DNA of 64,000 nt from contig CM073591.1 of assembly GCA_037074705.1 (NCBI GenBank), positions 164,514,032-164,578,031 of the forward strand, given 5' to 3'. The notes beneath the pieces are model-generated. The model saw only the letters and a list, made by a program, of their open reading frames with translations, did no database searches and was not told the DNA's origin. The DNA is from Zhengitettix transpicula. Its lineage: Eukaryota > Arthropoda > Insecta > Orthoptera > Tetrigidae. Below, piece by piece: positions 1 to 12,965 of the stretch (position 1 is its first letter; the number at the start of each line of letters is the position of its first letter). A program made the translations under genes and the position numbers.

Positions 1-3000
1 ACAATTTAAAATAATTCATTTATATTTTAGATTCTTAAAAGATTGCACTGATTTTTTTTTTTAGAATTTTAGAACAGCTTTCATCGATATGAACCAATTA
101 CATTTCTGCGTTCCGATACGTAATCGGCATGACATTTCATAGCTTATTACACTCAGTTTACAACACAAAATGAAAACGTATTTGTGGCCAACCTATAATT
201 GAGATAATTTGGACTTCTGCCAGTGCAATGATTCAATTAGTGTTTGGTAACTTTGTCAATTAAAATGATAATTAGTAGATGCGATAAATTATTACCAGCT
301 TTTTAACTGATATTGAGTTACTTTTAAGAGAATAAACAAAACAACGAGATTTGTTAAGTTTATTTTGAAATAGGGCATTGTTAGAAGGGATATAATATTA
401 TTAATTCATTTAGACTGTACTTGTAATTTGTTACAATTTATAATTAAAATATGAACCAAACAGTTGAAGAAATCGTCATTATATGAAAGTAAAATGCCAG
501 TTTTCAATATTTATATATTACGTGAAGGTTTATTTTAGGTGTTATAATTATGAAGGGTAGTTCTAGAATTGAGGGAATATCCCTCTACAAATCCCTCTAC
601 AAAATAGAAACATTTGGTTAATTTTTGTTAAGTGAGCATATGAAATTCCTTTTAGCGTTCTAAAACATTTTAAAATATTTCTTATTTAGTTTCGCCCCTG
701 TCACTTCGGAATAAAAGTACTTAAATATATAATTAAATAATCAAGAAAATGAGATCTTGTCCTGAAATTTCAAAGCACGAATCATGACGAAGCTCCACAT
801 TAAAGATGTACGACACGACTAAGAAAGATTTTTCCATTTTTTATATTTGTGGAAGTGCTTTTATTAAATCAATGTAATTCGTAACTTACTTTTCCTTTAT
901 CTAAATTTCGTATAATTTTTCCATCAATCAAATATAATTGCAATTTACTTTCAAATACTAAATAATTGATTAAACGCGATTTTAAGAAAATGTTATAGCC
1001 CGCTAGGTAACCGTTTAATATTTTCGTCCCTATATTTTTGTAATATTCAATAATTATTACCTCTTATTTAAAATAATAGCAATGAAATTGTGCCCTACAA
1101 AGTGAAACTGACTTTGAACATAAATTTTGCAGCGAAAGATGATGCGACAGCTTACAATAAACGGAAGTTAAATTTTGCCGCTCACGTCTGTCGGCGCCTC
1201 GTATTGTCTCATTGTATCGACGCAAAGTTCGGGAAAGTCTTGTACTGTAGTTTCTTGAAAGAGTTGATGCTCCCTCAGAATATATACAGAAATGCGCGCG
1301 GGATCAGAACTTATTCACAAGTCCAGATGACGATTGTTGATGTTACACGAACACAGTAATCAATCGACTCTGCTTTTCAGAATCGCGATCAAATTTGAGA
1401 ATCGAACCGAAAAGCATTGCAGTTCATGGAATAGAATAGAATAGAATGAAAATGATCTTAAAGTCTGTAACTTAATAAAATTGTCAAATCTTTCTCTCTC
1501 TCTCTCTCCAGGTAGGGCATGACTATCATTTCAGTCATGCTCGACTCAAAATTACTGGGAACTCGAACGTTTTACATAAAAATAAATAAAGTCGACATTC
1601 GATCAGTTTTAAAATACTTCGTTTCATAGTTTTAATCCTGATAAACCTGTAAAAGAGCAGTTATATTCTTCATTACTGCAGCTGAATTCAAATATGGTCG
1701 AAAATCAGTTTTGGATGATGAGCGACCAGACGTTTAGTTATAGCTACGACTGAGGAAAATAATCATAGAAATTCACAATTTAGTATTTAAGGATCGATAT
1801 TGCTGAGATTTGCAACATTTTTCATATATATTTAGGTAGAAAAATTATGAAAACTGGATGGCTGCCTCATTTGTTAACCGTGAACTGGAAACACACTGGA
1901 ATGAACATTTCGCAGGATTTGTGTCTTTTGAACGCAATTTAACAATTTTTTCCGATATTCTTGATAAAATGTGAATTAATGTTTTCACACTGGGTTGAAA
2001 CAAAAGCCTAACAGGAGACAAATAGAACAGATCCGAGGAAGATGGAAACTGTTCCACTGAGCTTTGGGATGCTCATGGCGTGGTTCTCCTAGACTCTTTG
2101 CTAGAAAGCAAAACATTTATGAGGAAATTGAAGTTATTCGTTAAGACCACATTTGGAATAGAACTAAATTCTTCTCTACCACGTAAATTCACCCGCTCAT
2201 AGGTCGTTGATAATCTCCACGCATTTCCAGTGATTATTTTGTGGTACCGATGGGAAAGACGCTGGACGAAGCTTACACTAATGTTTATTTTCCGGAGTTT
2301 GAGTTTTGCTGAAGGTGTAGGAAAGTTGGGCAAGTGATTAACTAAAACGAGACAACATTGAATAATAAATTCAAAATATATCTTTTTTTTATCTTTCGCA
2401 GGTCGAGTAATTTGGATATCACCCTAGTACATTGTTTATATATTTGTTGCGTCATTTTTCGGATTCAAATATAATTAATACTTTAAGAAGTTATTGACGC
2501 TTTTTTTAAAAAATAATAAATTTCTCTTATTGACAAAATAAAATTATAACATCTGTCACTCACGATTGAAATTCAGCTTGTAAAACAATCAATTTGTTTG
2601 TAGAGGTGTATGATCCTTAAATTTAATTTACTGCCTCCCAATGATCCTTAGAATAAAGTTATAATAATTGAAATTAACTGACTTTTTATGCCTTGTAACG
2701 GAATTATGGTTCGCTTTGTTAGAATAAATTGCCTATAAAGTGTTGTGCTCGGACAAATCTGAATCATAAACACTTATAGCCAACTATTTTCCCTTCCTGA
2801 TAGAACATCAAACTACAATAATGTATTTCGACTTAAAATATTGCAAGCATTATGAACGAAGCGAGCGTGATTGATTTATAGTTCTAAGCAGTTCAAAATT
2901 TATTTTTCGGATGGAGGACAAAATAATACTTCCTTATCGAATGGTCTACCATTTTATTAATTATTATTATTGCTCGGTAACGATATTTTAGAATCATAAA

Positions 3001-4049
3001 AATTAGCAACAAAGCCTGCATGAATTACACGATGTAGAATTTGAACGCATTTCTTGTGTTACTAGCGACGTTGTACACACGTAGCTATAAACTGAGGTGT
3101 CTCGGGAAGACGGTCACGTTTTTCACTTTCTAAGAGGGTAGATCGAAGGTGAAAACGGGCCTCGTGTTCCGTTTCCCACGCTGGCGGCTGTTTTACGACC
3201 ACTGCAGACAAACCATCAGTACAATCTCTATCACCCCTTATTGTCTATTCTGCAACGCTCGGCAGACAATCCCGACAACTTACCAACCCATACACATAAA
3301 TTTTTGTGCGCCAGATGTTTTTAGCAGTGAGAGAAATTGTGGTCTTTTAGCCTACACAGACTGCCTTAGGCCGCACGATCGTGCACAGATTACGATTGTC
3401 AAAACATTTGCTGTATACGTCACCTAATTACAATCAATTTTGAGTTATACTAATGGATATCGCTAGATGTTATATTTTCATATGCAAATTCATAGCGCAG
3501 ATATCGTATTTTTATTAGCTCTATTGCTCGGTTTTAGCTAACCAATCGAAGAACACGTTTGGCAACACCGCCTCTGGTGGACTTCTTGAATTTGCTCGCG
3601 CAACGACCTGATTGGATAACTGTATGGCTAATTAAATCGGAAACGGCGCAACGTATCCAATTTTTTTCATAACGATTATTTCTCAGAACAACTTACCCTT
3701 AAACACCATTACAATTTTTTCAGACCTTTTATGACCACACTTTATATATAATCAAACTACGCAGATTATGGAAAAATCGTGGAACTTGTAATAATTGGAA
3801 GCATGTGGTGTTAGTCAACAATCAAATTCTTGTTAAATCCAGAATGTACACATCATAATTGACAGCTGGTGGTTATTTCTTTCGCGAAATATCGTCCATA
3901 AACCGCATATAGCTCTGATTGTATGAATTTTATGTTTCAAAAATATTTTAATAAGACAGGCGTGCCTTATTTTCGGATTATATCTGGACAATTGGTAAAT
4001 TGTTGTGTAACTGCGTAAGAAGAAAAATATAAAATATCAGATTAGTATC
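1..4049. other. No gene seen; AT-rich DNA
   Basis: Small GC-richer islands at 1090-1360 and 3060-3440 hold open frames of 89 and 92 codons with no recognisable domain. A (TC)n run lies at 1490-1509. I see nothing else. Confidence 0.5.
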
Positions 4050-4200
4050 CTACAGGTCCCGTTACTAATCTGTGGTCCAAGTTCTGTTCCCGGTCCAAAT
4101 TTTATTATTCTATCACATTCCATAATTCACTTTTATAGCTTTTACGGATGAGCTAGATTCAAAGAATTTCTTCTGCTCTTCAATTTATTAAAGTACCTGT
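4050..4200 (+). repeat. SINE-like unit, copy 1 of a duplicated pair
   Basis: Contains a B-box-like GTTCTGTTCCCGGTCC (4081-4096), then ATTTTATTATTCTATCACAT and ATTCAAAGAATTTCTTCTG (4156-4174). All three blocks recur in the same order about 290-296 bases downstream. Confidence 0.4.
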
Positions 4201-4317
4201 GATCAGTTTACACAAAACATCCATTCTTCATTGAAGTCCTAAAATTAGGCGGTGAAGGAAGAGATCTAGTAAATTGTAAATGAGTCTTTGTTCATGTTTA
4301 TACAATTGATAGATAAA

Positions 4318-4495
4318 GCTCGCATGTGACCGGACGTCGACATTAGCTGCGTACTATGCAGTTGTCTTGGGTTAGATTCCCGGTCCAGTCGAGATTTTTC
4401 TATCCCATCCCATCTATCTGTTAATTAATTTAATAGCCTTATGTCTGCACTTTATTCAAAGAATTTATTCTGTTCTTAAAATAATATAAACATTC
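4318..4495 (+). repeat. SINE-like unit, copy 2 of a duplicated pair
   Basis: GGGTTAGATTCCCGGTCC (4369-4386) is close to a pol III B-box (GGTTCRANNCC). It is followed by CGAGATTTTTCTATCCCATC and TATTCAAAGAATTTATTCTG. It matches the unit at 4050-4200. A tRNA-derived SINE duplicated in tandem is the likeliest reading. Confidence 0.45.
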
Positions 4496-7139
4496 AGTCT
4501 GTCAGTTTGAATATTATAATGTAATAAAGCTATTCCTCCATTAATTTAAAGCAAAGATGCTTGATGATAGAATGGAAGTACAGAATAATATATAATAGTA
4601 GGATATATAAAACAAACGTACATTTTGACGTTATTTACCTCCGAAATGATTAGTGTTCAAAGTTGTATATCATTGATATTTTAATAAATAAATTGTTAGT
4701 AATGATTAATAAATTTTCACATAAATGTATAATAAATATCATGTTTATAAACTCTTGTTTATTCTAAATTTTTACATATTGAGACTTGAAAATTGTTACA
4801 TTACTCAGAAGTTGTCCAAATACGAAGGATATGTCGTGACAAGTTTTAATTTGTAATTGTTTATTTATTAAGGTATATATTATAATAAATTTAGCTTGTT
4901 TATTCATTTATTATTAGTGTGTTCAGCCATGCTAAGATCTGAAATAGTGCAGAAGGAAAGCAAAAGAAAAATAATTGGGCACATGGACATGTAAAAACTT
5001 AACTGTGTCTTCGGTTGTACTGTAATAAGGTAATTGAAAGTAATTATTAAGGGACAATATTATAAATTTTCTTGCACACTCTTTGTAAAAATTAATTGCG
5101 ATAATATGTTTTAGGTTGCATAATAGTAGTGCAATTTTCTGTAATTATTAAGGAAAAATGTTCTTTTTAATTATTTTCAACATATTCGCCACTTCACTCA
5201 AATGCAAGTAATAGGATGAAAGGGAAAGTGCGTAAAAGTGGATAAGGGCATATAAAAAGAAATATTTTAATTGCCTAAATTATTTTGATTTTTTTTTCAT
5301 TCAATTTAATTGATAAGCCGTTTATTCTATCTTTGAATCAATTTCTGAGTTTTTTTACATACTAAAATATGTTATTTGCATAAAAAATAAAAAATATGAA
5401 TTGTTACACTAGCTCAGAATTATTAATTTCGAGAATGCACTGATTCACCCCATCTAAAGATTTAATCAAACAGACGACGTCTAGCCCTACAGAATGCCAA
5501 AAATCTGAGTTAAAATTTAAATGCTATTCCCAAAATTCGCGAATTCTCGCTCTGGACGTAAAATATTATTCAAATAGGACCTCAATATGAAATTTGCGTC
5601 GATCTGCTAAGAAACACAATTCGACAGTGCCTGCAGTTTTCTACATAGTAGTAGTGAAACAACTGTTACAATATTATTATCATGAAACAAAATTTTAATA
5701 CCATCTGTGTCCTTATAATAAACTTTTAATGAAGATTCATTGACAACTAATTGTTGCTTCCATCGTTTACAGGAAAACATTTACGACCTGATATCTGTGT
5801 TCAACATTTTATAGTAGGATGAACATTTTCCGATACCTCTTTCTGTTACAATAGTGTTTTCTTAATGGGATAATACTTAGTATATTAATATTATTTAATT
5901 TTTTAATAATTATGCGTTACGAAAAACAAACTTAAACTTATATTGTGCTGACAGTTTCATGATATGTACTTTTTTATTGTTCCGAAGACTACAAACACTG
6001 CTTACCGTTACACAATTTTTTTATCTTTCATTATTCATCTTAGAAAAATAATTTGTAGCAATAAAATCATAATTATATATACTGACATATACTGCACTAT
6101 GCGTTTCATACCCAACGAAATGATTTTCAAAAGTTTTTTTTTATAAAACGGTCAAACATGGGAGTTTAAAATCGGAATATACTGATATAAATATTATTAA
6201 TTTTGACTTAGGCGTTGAAATTAAAATTATTCACCAGTGACTCACAGCTAGGTAAAATTGTAATAAACTTTTCAGCTATTATGGCGTTCGTTCTGGAACA
6301 ACAAGCAAAAAGAACTATGTCAACTTTTATTGACAATTTTAGTTTTATTTCAAAAACTCATTTCACTTTCCCCTAAATAGTACAAGAATGAAATTTTATT
6401 ACAAAAAAATCGTTTCATTTACAAAGGAAATTTTTATGTTCCTGTCTTCTCTCACAACTCGAATGGTGAATATTTCATTAAAGAGGTTGTTATTATGCTT
6501 TAAAAGCACTTTAAATACTTTCTGTGTCTGGTGTGTGTGTGTGTGTAGAACCAAATAACTCAGTAGATTTATGTAAAAACAATCAGAGAGAATATTTTTG
6601 GGATATTTCATAGTCCTATTTGGTGAAGATAAAGGCGTACGTAGCGGAACGAAATAATAATGATGATAATGGAGAAAGAGTGAATGTAAGAAATATAATT
6701 TAATGAAGTGATGTGACAAAGAAAAGAAAATTGACGATAATTTGATGGTATATCACATCGACAAATTCTGATTCTGTCAGGTATTATTCCTCCTACCCTC
6801 GCCTAAATGTCTTAATCTCAGTTCTCTTAACATCCCTTTTCTTCAACTCGATTGATGGAACACCCGAATATTATCTCAGATAAATCCGACGTTAATTCTC
6901 GATTTAATGTCTATTAAACTGTTTCAGTCATTTTCTAGTATCCGTCAAATATTGTTTTAAAAAAGAGAATAGAAGCATTTATATGCATGATGAGATAAAG
7001 GGATAATTGCATGAACAACGAGTGATTAAAAATGCATTTGAGCAAATATATTATCAATTATAATGGAAGACTTATTAAGCCACAGTAAAAAAAATCCTAC
7101 TTTGCCGAAATTGTAAATAAGATAAATTTTGGTTCGTAG
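4496..7139. other. No gene seen; AT-rich DNA
   Basis: Very AT-rich, with many stops in all frames and a short (GT)n at 6531-6546. Nothing recognised. Confidence 0.5.
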
Positions 7140-7370
7140 CCGTCTAGGACGAAGCTTCGTGGGCCTCACAAAGCGTAATTACTAACGGTTATTCGGAAGC
7201 ATAGCCATTACGCTGACGACAGCTGCACCTGACATGCGCACACCGTCGCTAATTAGCGTCGCGTTGGCGCAGCACTGTCTCATGGCGCTGCTGGTGAGAT
7301 TAACGCCCTCGATTCGAGACATGGAGATTACCAGCTCGTGCGTGGGAGGGTGGAATAAATTTCTCAAGTT
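7140..7370. promoter_or_regulatory. Candidate regulatory element with ATTA-core sites
   Basis: GC-richer than its surroundings, with a perfect 12-base palindrome CGCTAATTAGCG at 7247-7258 and a GTAATTACTAACG phrase near 7167. Such TAATTA sites are typical of homeodomain binding. A minus-strand frame of 61 codons here has no known domain. Regulatory role is inference only. Confidence 0.25.
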
Positions 7371-9438
7371 TCATCCCAGGCATTTACGTTGATTACAAGC
7401 CAGGCCATCTGGAAAAGTTAATTGCGGACTTTTGTACCTTTTGCCGAGTCGTTTATCGTACAGTTTTTTTGAAATAGGCTGAGAGGGGCATACTTGTAGT
7501 TGCATCATAAAATAAAAAGGGTAATTGTGCTCCACACAGACTCTCTAGAAGTAATGGGCCATTGATTAATGTGGGTGGTTTACATACATAGCCTACAATA
7601 TGATGCAGTCAATATCATGAAGGAAAGTGTTCTTCCGAAATACAGGACTTAGTAAAATTCGTATTTATAATGACAGACTGCAAATTTAAATCACATTTTT
7701 ATTTCTTTAAAAATATTTCCGCTATTGTCTTTAAATTACATAAAATTATGTTGCCAATTTTTTGCAATACCTATTTACATAAATTGATCTATAAATAAGT
7801 AACATGGTAGATAACTCAGTTTGATCGGCCGAGTAGTATCGTGATTTAGATGTCTGGCAAAATTTGGCCTGAATGATATATCCTATAATCGGCACAACGA
7901 AAATGTAATATCAAGATCTAGTAGCTAACCTCCACGAAACACGTCCCATGATGTTGCCAGATTGTGTATCCCCTCATTACCCGTTAACCCAGTTGGCCAC
8001 ACGTGCCCACGTTCGGCAACGTAGTCGGAAGCGAGTGACCTTCATATTACATTTTCGTGCCACCGACTATAGATTTTGAAAGTTGGGAGATCTAGGAATT
8101 ACTTTCCGGCTGAGTAAACACTATAATAATAATCTAAATAAATATTGAAAACATCGTGTCAGTGCTACGACATCGACAGTGTTAAGATGCTGTAGTAATT
8201 GTTTTTTCTAAAGGTTATGGTAAATCTTTAGGACTTAACGAAGATCGATATTAATATGAATAGATAAACGGCGTAATAAAATAATTCATGATACTTTAAT
8301 TCAATTTAAAGCTGGAGTTTCTGTTTTTTTAATTATTTCATTTTATTTATATACCACTTTAAAGCATTTCGGAATAATATAGTTGGAAAAACTGAGTTAT
8401 ATTCCTTTAAATAATCATTTAACGAAATTAACGAAACAGAAGAATAATCTGTAAAGTGTTACTATATTTTCGGACACTGAGAAAATCTAAGTGGCTGATG
8501 TATTATTTAATGCAATTAAATTAAACAAAAACATAACCACTTTAACGGATTAGTTGGAGTTAAGGTATGTTGTTTTCTATTGGCTTTCAGCTCCTGCATA
8601 AAAATGATTCCCCCGCCCCCCCAAATGATTGTTAATAAATTTGTCTGGCTTCTTATACCGAAAAAAAATGAAAATGAAATAATATTTCTAAATACAGTAT
8701 TCGGCCTAGTTAAAAAAACAATTCTTCGTACAAGAATACTGTAGTTTATTTTTACTTTGGCAAGGCGCTGCTAGTGGGCGTCTGCTGCAATCCCCCTTCG
8801 CGAAGCATGCAAAAGTTGAGAAACACAAAGCCCAGATTAATCTCGCCCTGCTACACTCTCTTCACTTCGTCATTTGTGTATCGGTGTCAACAAGTTGCGA
8901 TATACTTTTGCCACAGTACAGTACATTACATAAAAACATTTATACAGTACTGGTGTAAGACGTCATAAAATATTAATAAGAGTGAGTTTTTGCGTAAAAA
9001 GGATATTTTTATCAGTTCTGGTGAGGTGGAAAGAATTTATAATAGTCCGGCAAATCCGGATTTTTTGTTATACGGCCTGCCCTTCCGTCACATTAGGCTG
9101 GATGGTTTAAGAGTCTACCGTATAATGAAAAACGCAATATAATACAACTGAAATAGATAAATCTATGTTTAATACTAATAATGTAGGATTAGCAGCCAGA
9201 GTATGCTATAATGAATATTATTTTTCTGTCAGTTTTTATCAATAATTTTCTAAATAGGCATATTATATCTCACACTACATCGAAATTTAATATAAATAGT
9301 TCATTCCTTAACGTTATGTAGCATAAATAATAGTTAAATTAGAGGATATAATATCGATTTTTACTCTCAAATAGGACTTTATGAAACTCACGCTTTTGTA
9401 AATATGTGGCGGAATTTGTAAGTATATAAATAAAGAAC
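7371..9438. other. No gene seen
   Basis: AT-rich with a moderately GC-rich stretch at 7920-8060 (CCACACGTGCCCACG) and another at 8760-8850. No domain or repeat recognised. Confidence 0.45.
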
Positions 9439-9711
9439 TCAGTAAGTCAGCGGCAGTGTTGATATTTCTTCCGGGAAAGTGTAGATTTGCTCCTGTTCGG
9501 TCTCATCAAACGTCCTGACGTCAATAGTCCGCATGGATAGGCGCCTTCTTGGATATGATGTCGATATCCTTTTCTCTGTCTCTTTGGAGCTGAACGAAGA
9601 AGTAATAACGGGGCCGGTTCGATACTGCTCTACGGAACACTGTACTAATTCAAATACTGGAAAAGATTTGAAATCCAACCTTCCAGCTGCCTTTATTAGT
9701 TAGTTTCAACA
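9439..9711 (-). CDS. Unrecognised reading frame, coding-like
   Basis: Open on the minus strand for about 90 codons; ATG at 9678, with open sequence upstream to about 9708. Segments: DFKSFPVFELVQCSVEQYR, TGPVITSSFSSKETEKR, STSYPRRRLSMRTIDVRTFD, EQEQIYTFPEEIS. Composition is protein-like and GC is above the flanks. No domain that I can name. An old viral or transposon gene, or a lone exon, are both possible. Confidence 0.2.
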
Positions 9712-12139
9712 TAAAGCTAACTGAAGCGTAAATGTGAGTGGTACGCAATTACGAACATTTGTAATATACAAAAATGTTTTATTTTATAAAAATTGGTTAC
9801 ATCAGTGATTGCCAATGTTCTTAAGAAGATCATCGAAATATTTAAAATATTTGTTTATCTCTGTTTTAGTAAAATATGTACAATTATATTAAAATTAGAT
9901 AGACAATTTCGTTATATATTTTTGATTATAACATTCTAAATATGAGTTACTTATCCGAACAAAAAGTCATGACACACATTATGAAACTAATAACTGTCGT
10001 AAGTTGTCCACGGGTAGAAAATATACCCATTTTATTTCTATTGACTAGAAGTCGTTTTAAATTTTGTTCCTGTATTGGGAGTAGCTAACGTAATTATATT
10101 TTCGTATTGCAGTTCTAAAATAATTTCTGTCAACAGATTTAATCTATATTGAATTGTCTTTAAATTATTATGTTGAAAGTGTATTAAATTCATGTTGAAA
10201 ATTTCAGCACAATGGCTTAGAAAAGCCAAGCCAAAATAGATAAATTATATACAATTCGAAAGAGGAACTCTACGGCAGTCCAGAAATGTTAAAATAAACC
10301 TATTTGAGTCTGTGTATTTCGGGATCTAAATGGAGCGAAACTTTTGTCACTGTCGATGGCAGAATTTTATTTTTATGGTAATTTTCTACTTTCTTTGTTT
10401 AAAATATCAGTGAAATTATAGTCATCTCTTTGCGAAAATTACAGACGAATTCATGCCTACTCTCATTACGCGAGACACACAGATACCTAATTTTTTAACC
10501 CTCCCGTCACTCCTCTCTTTTCCATGGAGTTGCAACCAAACATGGCCACATAATAATTATTAGAGCGGTAGGTTCAACCATCCGTGTGACACTTTGTAAT
10601 CCATGTGGCTGAGAATCCAATTACCCACATTGGAGTTAAAGTTGAAAAAATGTCTATTTTGATACTGTAACAATTACCGGCGGAAATAATTAAAAAAAAT
10701 GCAACAACAGTTGTTAAATTTCAGGATACTAAACATACTGGTTTTATTAGTTGTGTAATGATATACATGTATTTGAATTAACTCAAATTTGGTATATTTG
10801 TAGAATTCTATGTTATTTGGTGAGAGAGATAATGACTGAGGAGGACTGAGTTGGCTTGAATTTACGAAGTAGAGTTTTCTTGTTGGTTGTTGATAATCTG
10901 AATAAATAGTTTTAAAAGTTACTGAATGTCAGATGAATTTCTCTTAATTATGCTATATAAATAAATGTTTACACATGGCAGTGATTGGTAAAATAAAGAC
11001 GAGAGCATTCCAAATGCCATCTCTGAAGCATAACGAAATACCGTGTTTTGGATCTCCACCAACTTTCATAATAGTTGATAGATAAAGAAGACATTGGTCC
11101 CTCTCCTACTGAAAATTTTTAGAGTATATATGCGGTTAATATTACTATACAACTCAAAAAGTGGAATTTCATTCGATGAAAGTTTCACCACACGTGTAGT
11201 GAGCCAAACGCGGAACTGACTCCCTAGAACATTTACTTTGTGACGAACGGTACAAGGGTAAAGCATCTTGTTCGACACGCTCGTATTTACGACAACGTGG
11301 GTGCGCGTGTAGAATTAATGGTGGCCTCCTTGCCGGGCACGGTGGAGCGTGGTTTATTCATGCTGCCGCTAGAGGGCACCACCAATAATGCAACGCTGCC
11401 AAGTCTCCGCGGACACGAGCGCCAACGTGACGGGGCGAAACCCCGGAGACGCGACTTCCCCAGGTGCTCAATGTTTGATTCGTTCCGCCTTCTTCTGAAG
11501 AGCGTCATAAGTCCAGATGTGACAACCATCCTTCCAGTTTTATAGCCTCATACAATGTCTGCAGTCAGGTCAAACACTCAAATACATTATTTCATTTCAT
11601 TTCTTACAATATAGATTTATACTGTAAATCACTAAGGTTCGTTATAACTTCCCTAGTCACAACGTAAAGTTTAAGTATACAGTAACAAGATCGAGATCTA
11701 TCAGTTTTTGTTTTCCATCATAATATCAATATCAAGGTTGTACGATAATTATATAGAATTTCAATCACAATATTTAAATTACTATTACAAATAAACCTAT
11801 CATCACTGCATACAAGAGTGTTAGATATAAACAAGAATTCTGAAATCATAGTAATATTACGACTGTAATTGAGTACATTTAAATGGTAATTTATGCAGCT
11901 AGTTCAAAGAATAATAGGATTTCCACAGTGCGCAATTTGGTACAACTGTAATTTTATTGTTGATCTGTCATTTGATGGCATACTCCAGAAGAAAAGTTAC
12001 AACGTTTCCTTATAAACCATTCGTTACTTTAATGTGATGGAAGTGAGGTTAGAGTTTAACGTCAGTAGCAGGGAAACGTAAAGAAGAACAGCGAGGTGTA
12101 CAGCTGAAGGAGAAGGGAATATCAATAATCGGTCGTGTC
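9712..12139. other. No gene seen; one CpG-rich stretch
   Basis: AT-rich except for 11220-11540, which is CpG-rich and open in two frames on opposite strands (101 and 80 codons). Neither frame has a recognisable domain, so both may be by-products of composition. Confidence 0.45.
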
Positions 12140-12965
12140 TTTACGACGAACTCATCTCTCCTTGTTCGCGTGTACTGAAACGACACAAATGTCTCTGCAA
12201 AAAGGTTCTGGTCCAAGACAGCCTCATCGTGTCAATACTCCAGTTGTGATTGCTGACGGTCAATGTGAACCAACTTCGTCATGTGGTGGGAATAAACCAC
12301 GGAACAGCTCACGGCATTTTGAATAAAGACCTGAATATACCGAACACTATGCTTTCACATCAGTTGACGGAGGAGCAAAGAAGAATCTGAATATTTTTCT
12401 CACTGCCAGGAAGAGCATGCATTCCTGTCTCGTGTTGTCACTGGGTTGGAATCTTGGAGTCACTGAACTGCCAACGGCAAAGCCAAGATGGATTCTCCCT
12501 CACCTAAAAAGTCCAACACACGCAAGTATCGGGGAAGCAATCATGTTGAAATTCTTCTTTGATTGTAGGGTGCCCAAAACAATGCACAGAGCTGAGAATA
12601 AACTTAAACCTTTTGAAGTCCTATGTCCTGAACGGCGGGACAGCGTCCCACAAGGCGCAGAATGAAAAACCATAAGAGGACTGGAATGGGGTAATGTAAC
12701 TATGCACCATTAAGTAAAAATACCAAAAATTCTATTGGGCGGCGTTACCGTTCTGCAGGATAATGCCCGTTCATACATCGCCAACTTCGTGAGAAATACG
12801 ATTCAGAGATTGGGTTAGGAAACTCAACACCCTCCCTACAGTCCGTCCAGATCTCTCCACACGATTTTCAAATATTTGGATTGTGAGAAAGATATTCTGA
12901 GACATCATATCCCCGGTGTTCGACAGACCACGAGGTTTTGCAAAAATGTGAACGATCGTATTCTA
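12140..12965 (+). pseudogene. Mariner-family transposase relic
   Basis: A decayed DDD/D transposase spread over several frames. At 12262-12390 the second helix-turn-helix is readable (VVGINHGTAHGILNKDL, then SHQLTEEQRR and a stop). Around 12500-12560 a frame matches the region before the second aspartate (MLKFFFDCR). At 12744-12857 comes the signature VLQDNARSYIA, an in-frame TAG at 12816, then HPPYSP, the block just before the last catalytic residue. There are several frameshifts and stops and no recognisable terminal inverted repeats, so it is an old dead copy. Mariner elements are DNA transposons that move by cut and paste at TA sites. The mariner identity is secure; the subfamily is not. 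Confidence 0.8.

Noticed and set aside
11220..11545. CpG-rich stretch with a 101-codon plus frame and an 80-codon minus frame
   Set aside because: No recognisable domain and no splice or repeat context. Composition alone can explain both frames.
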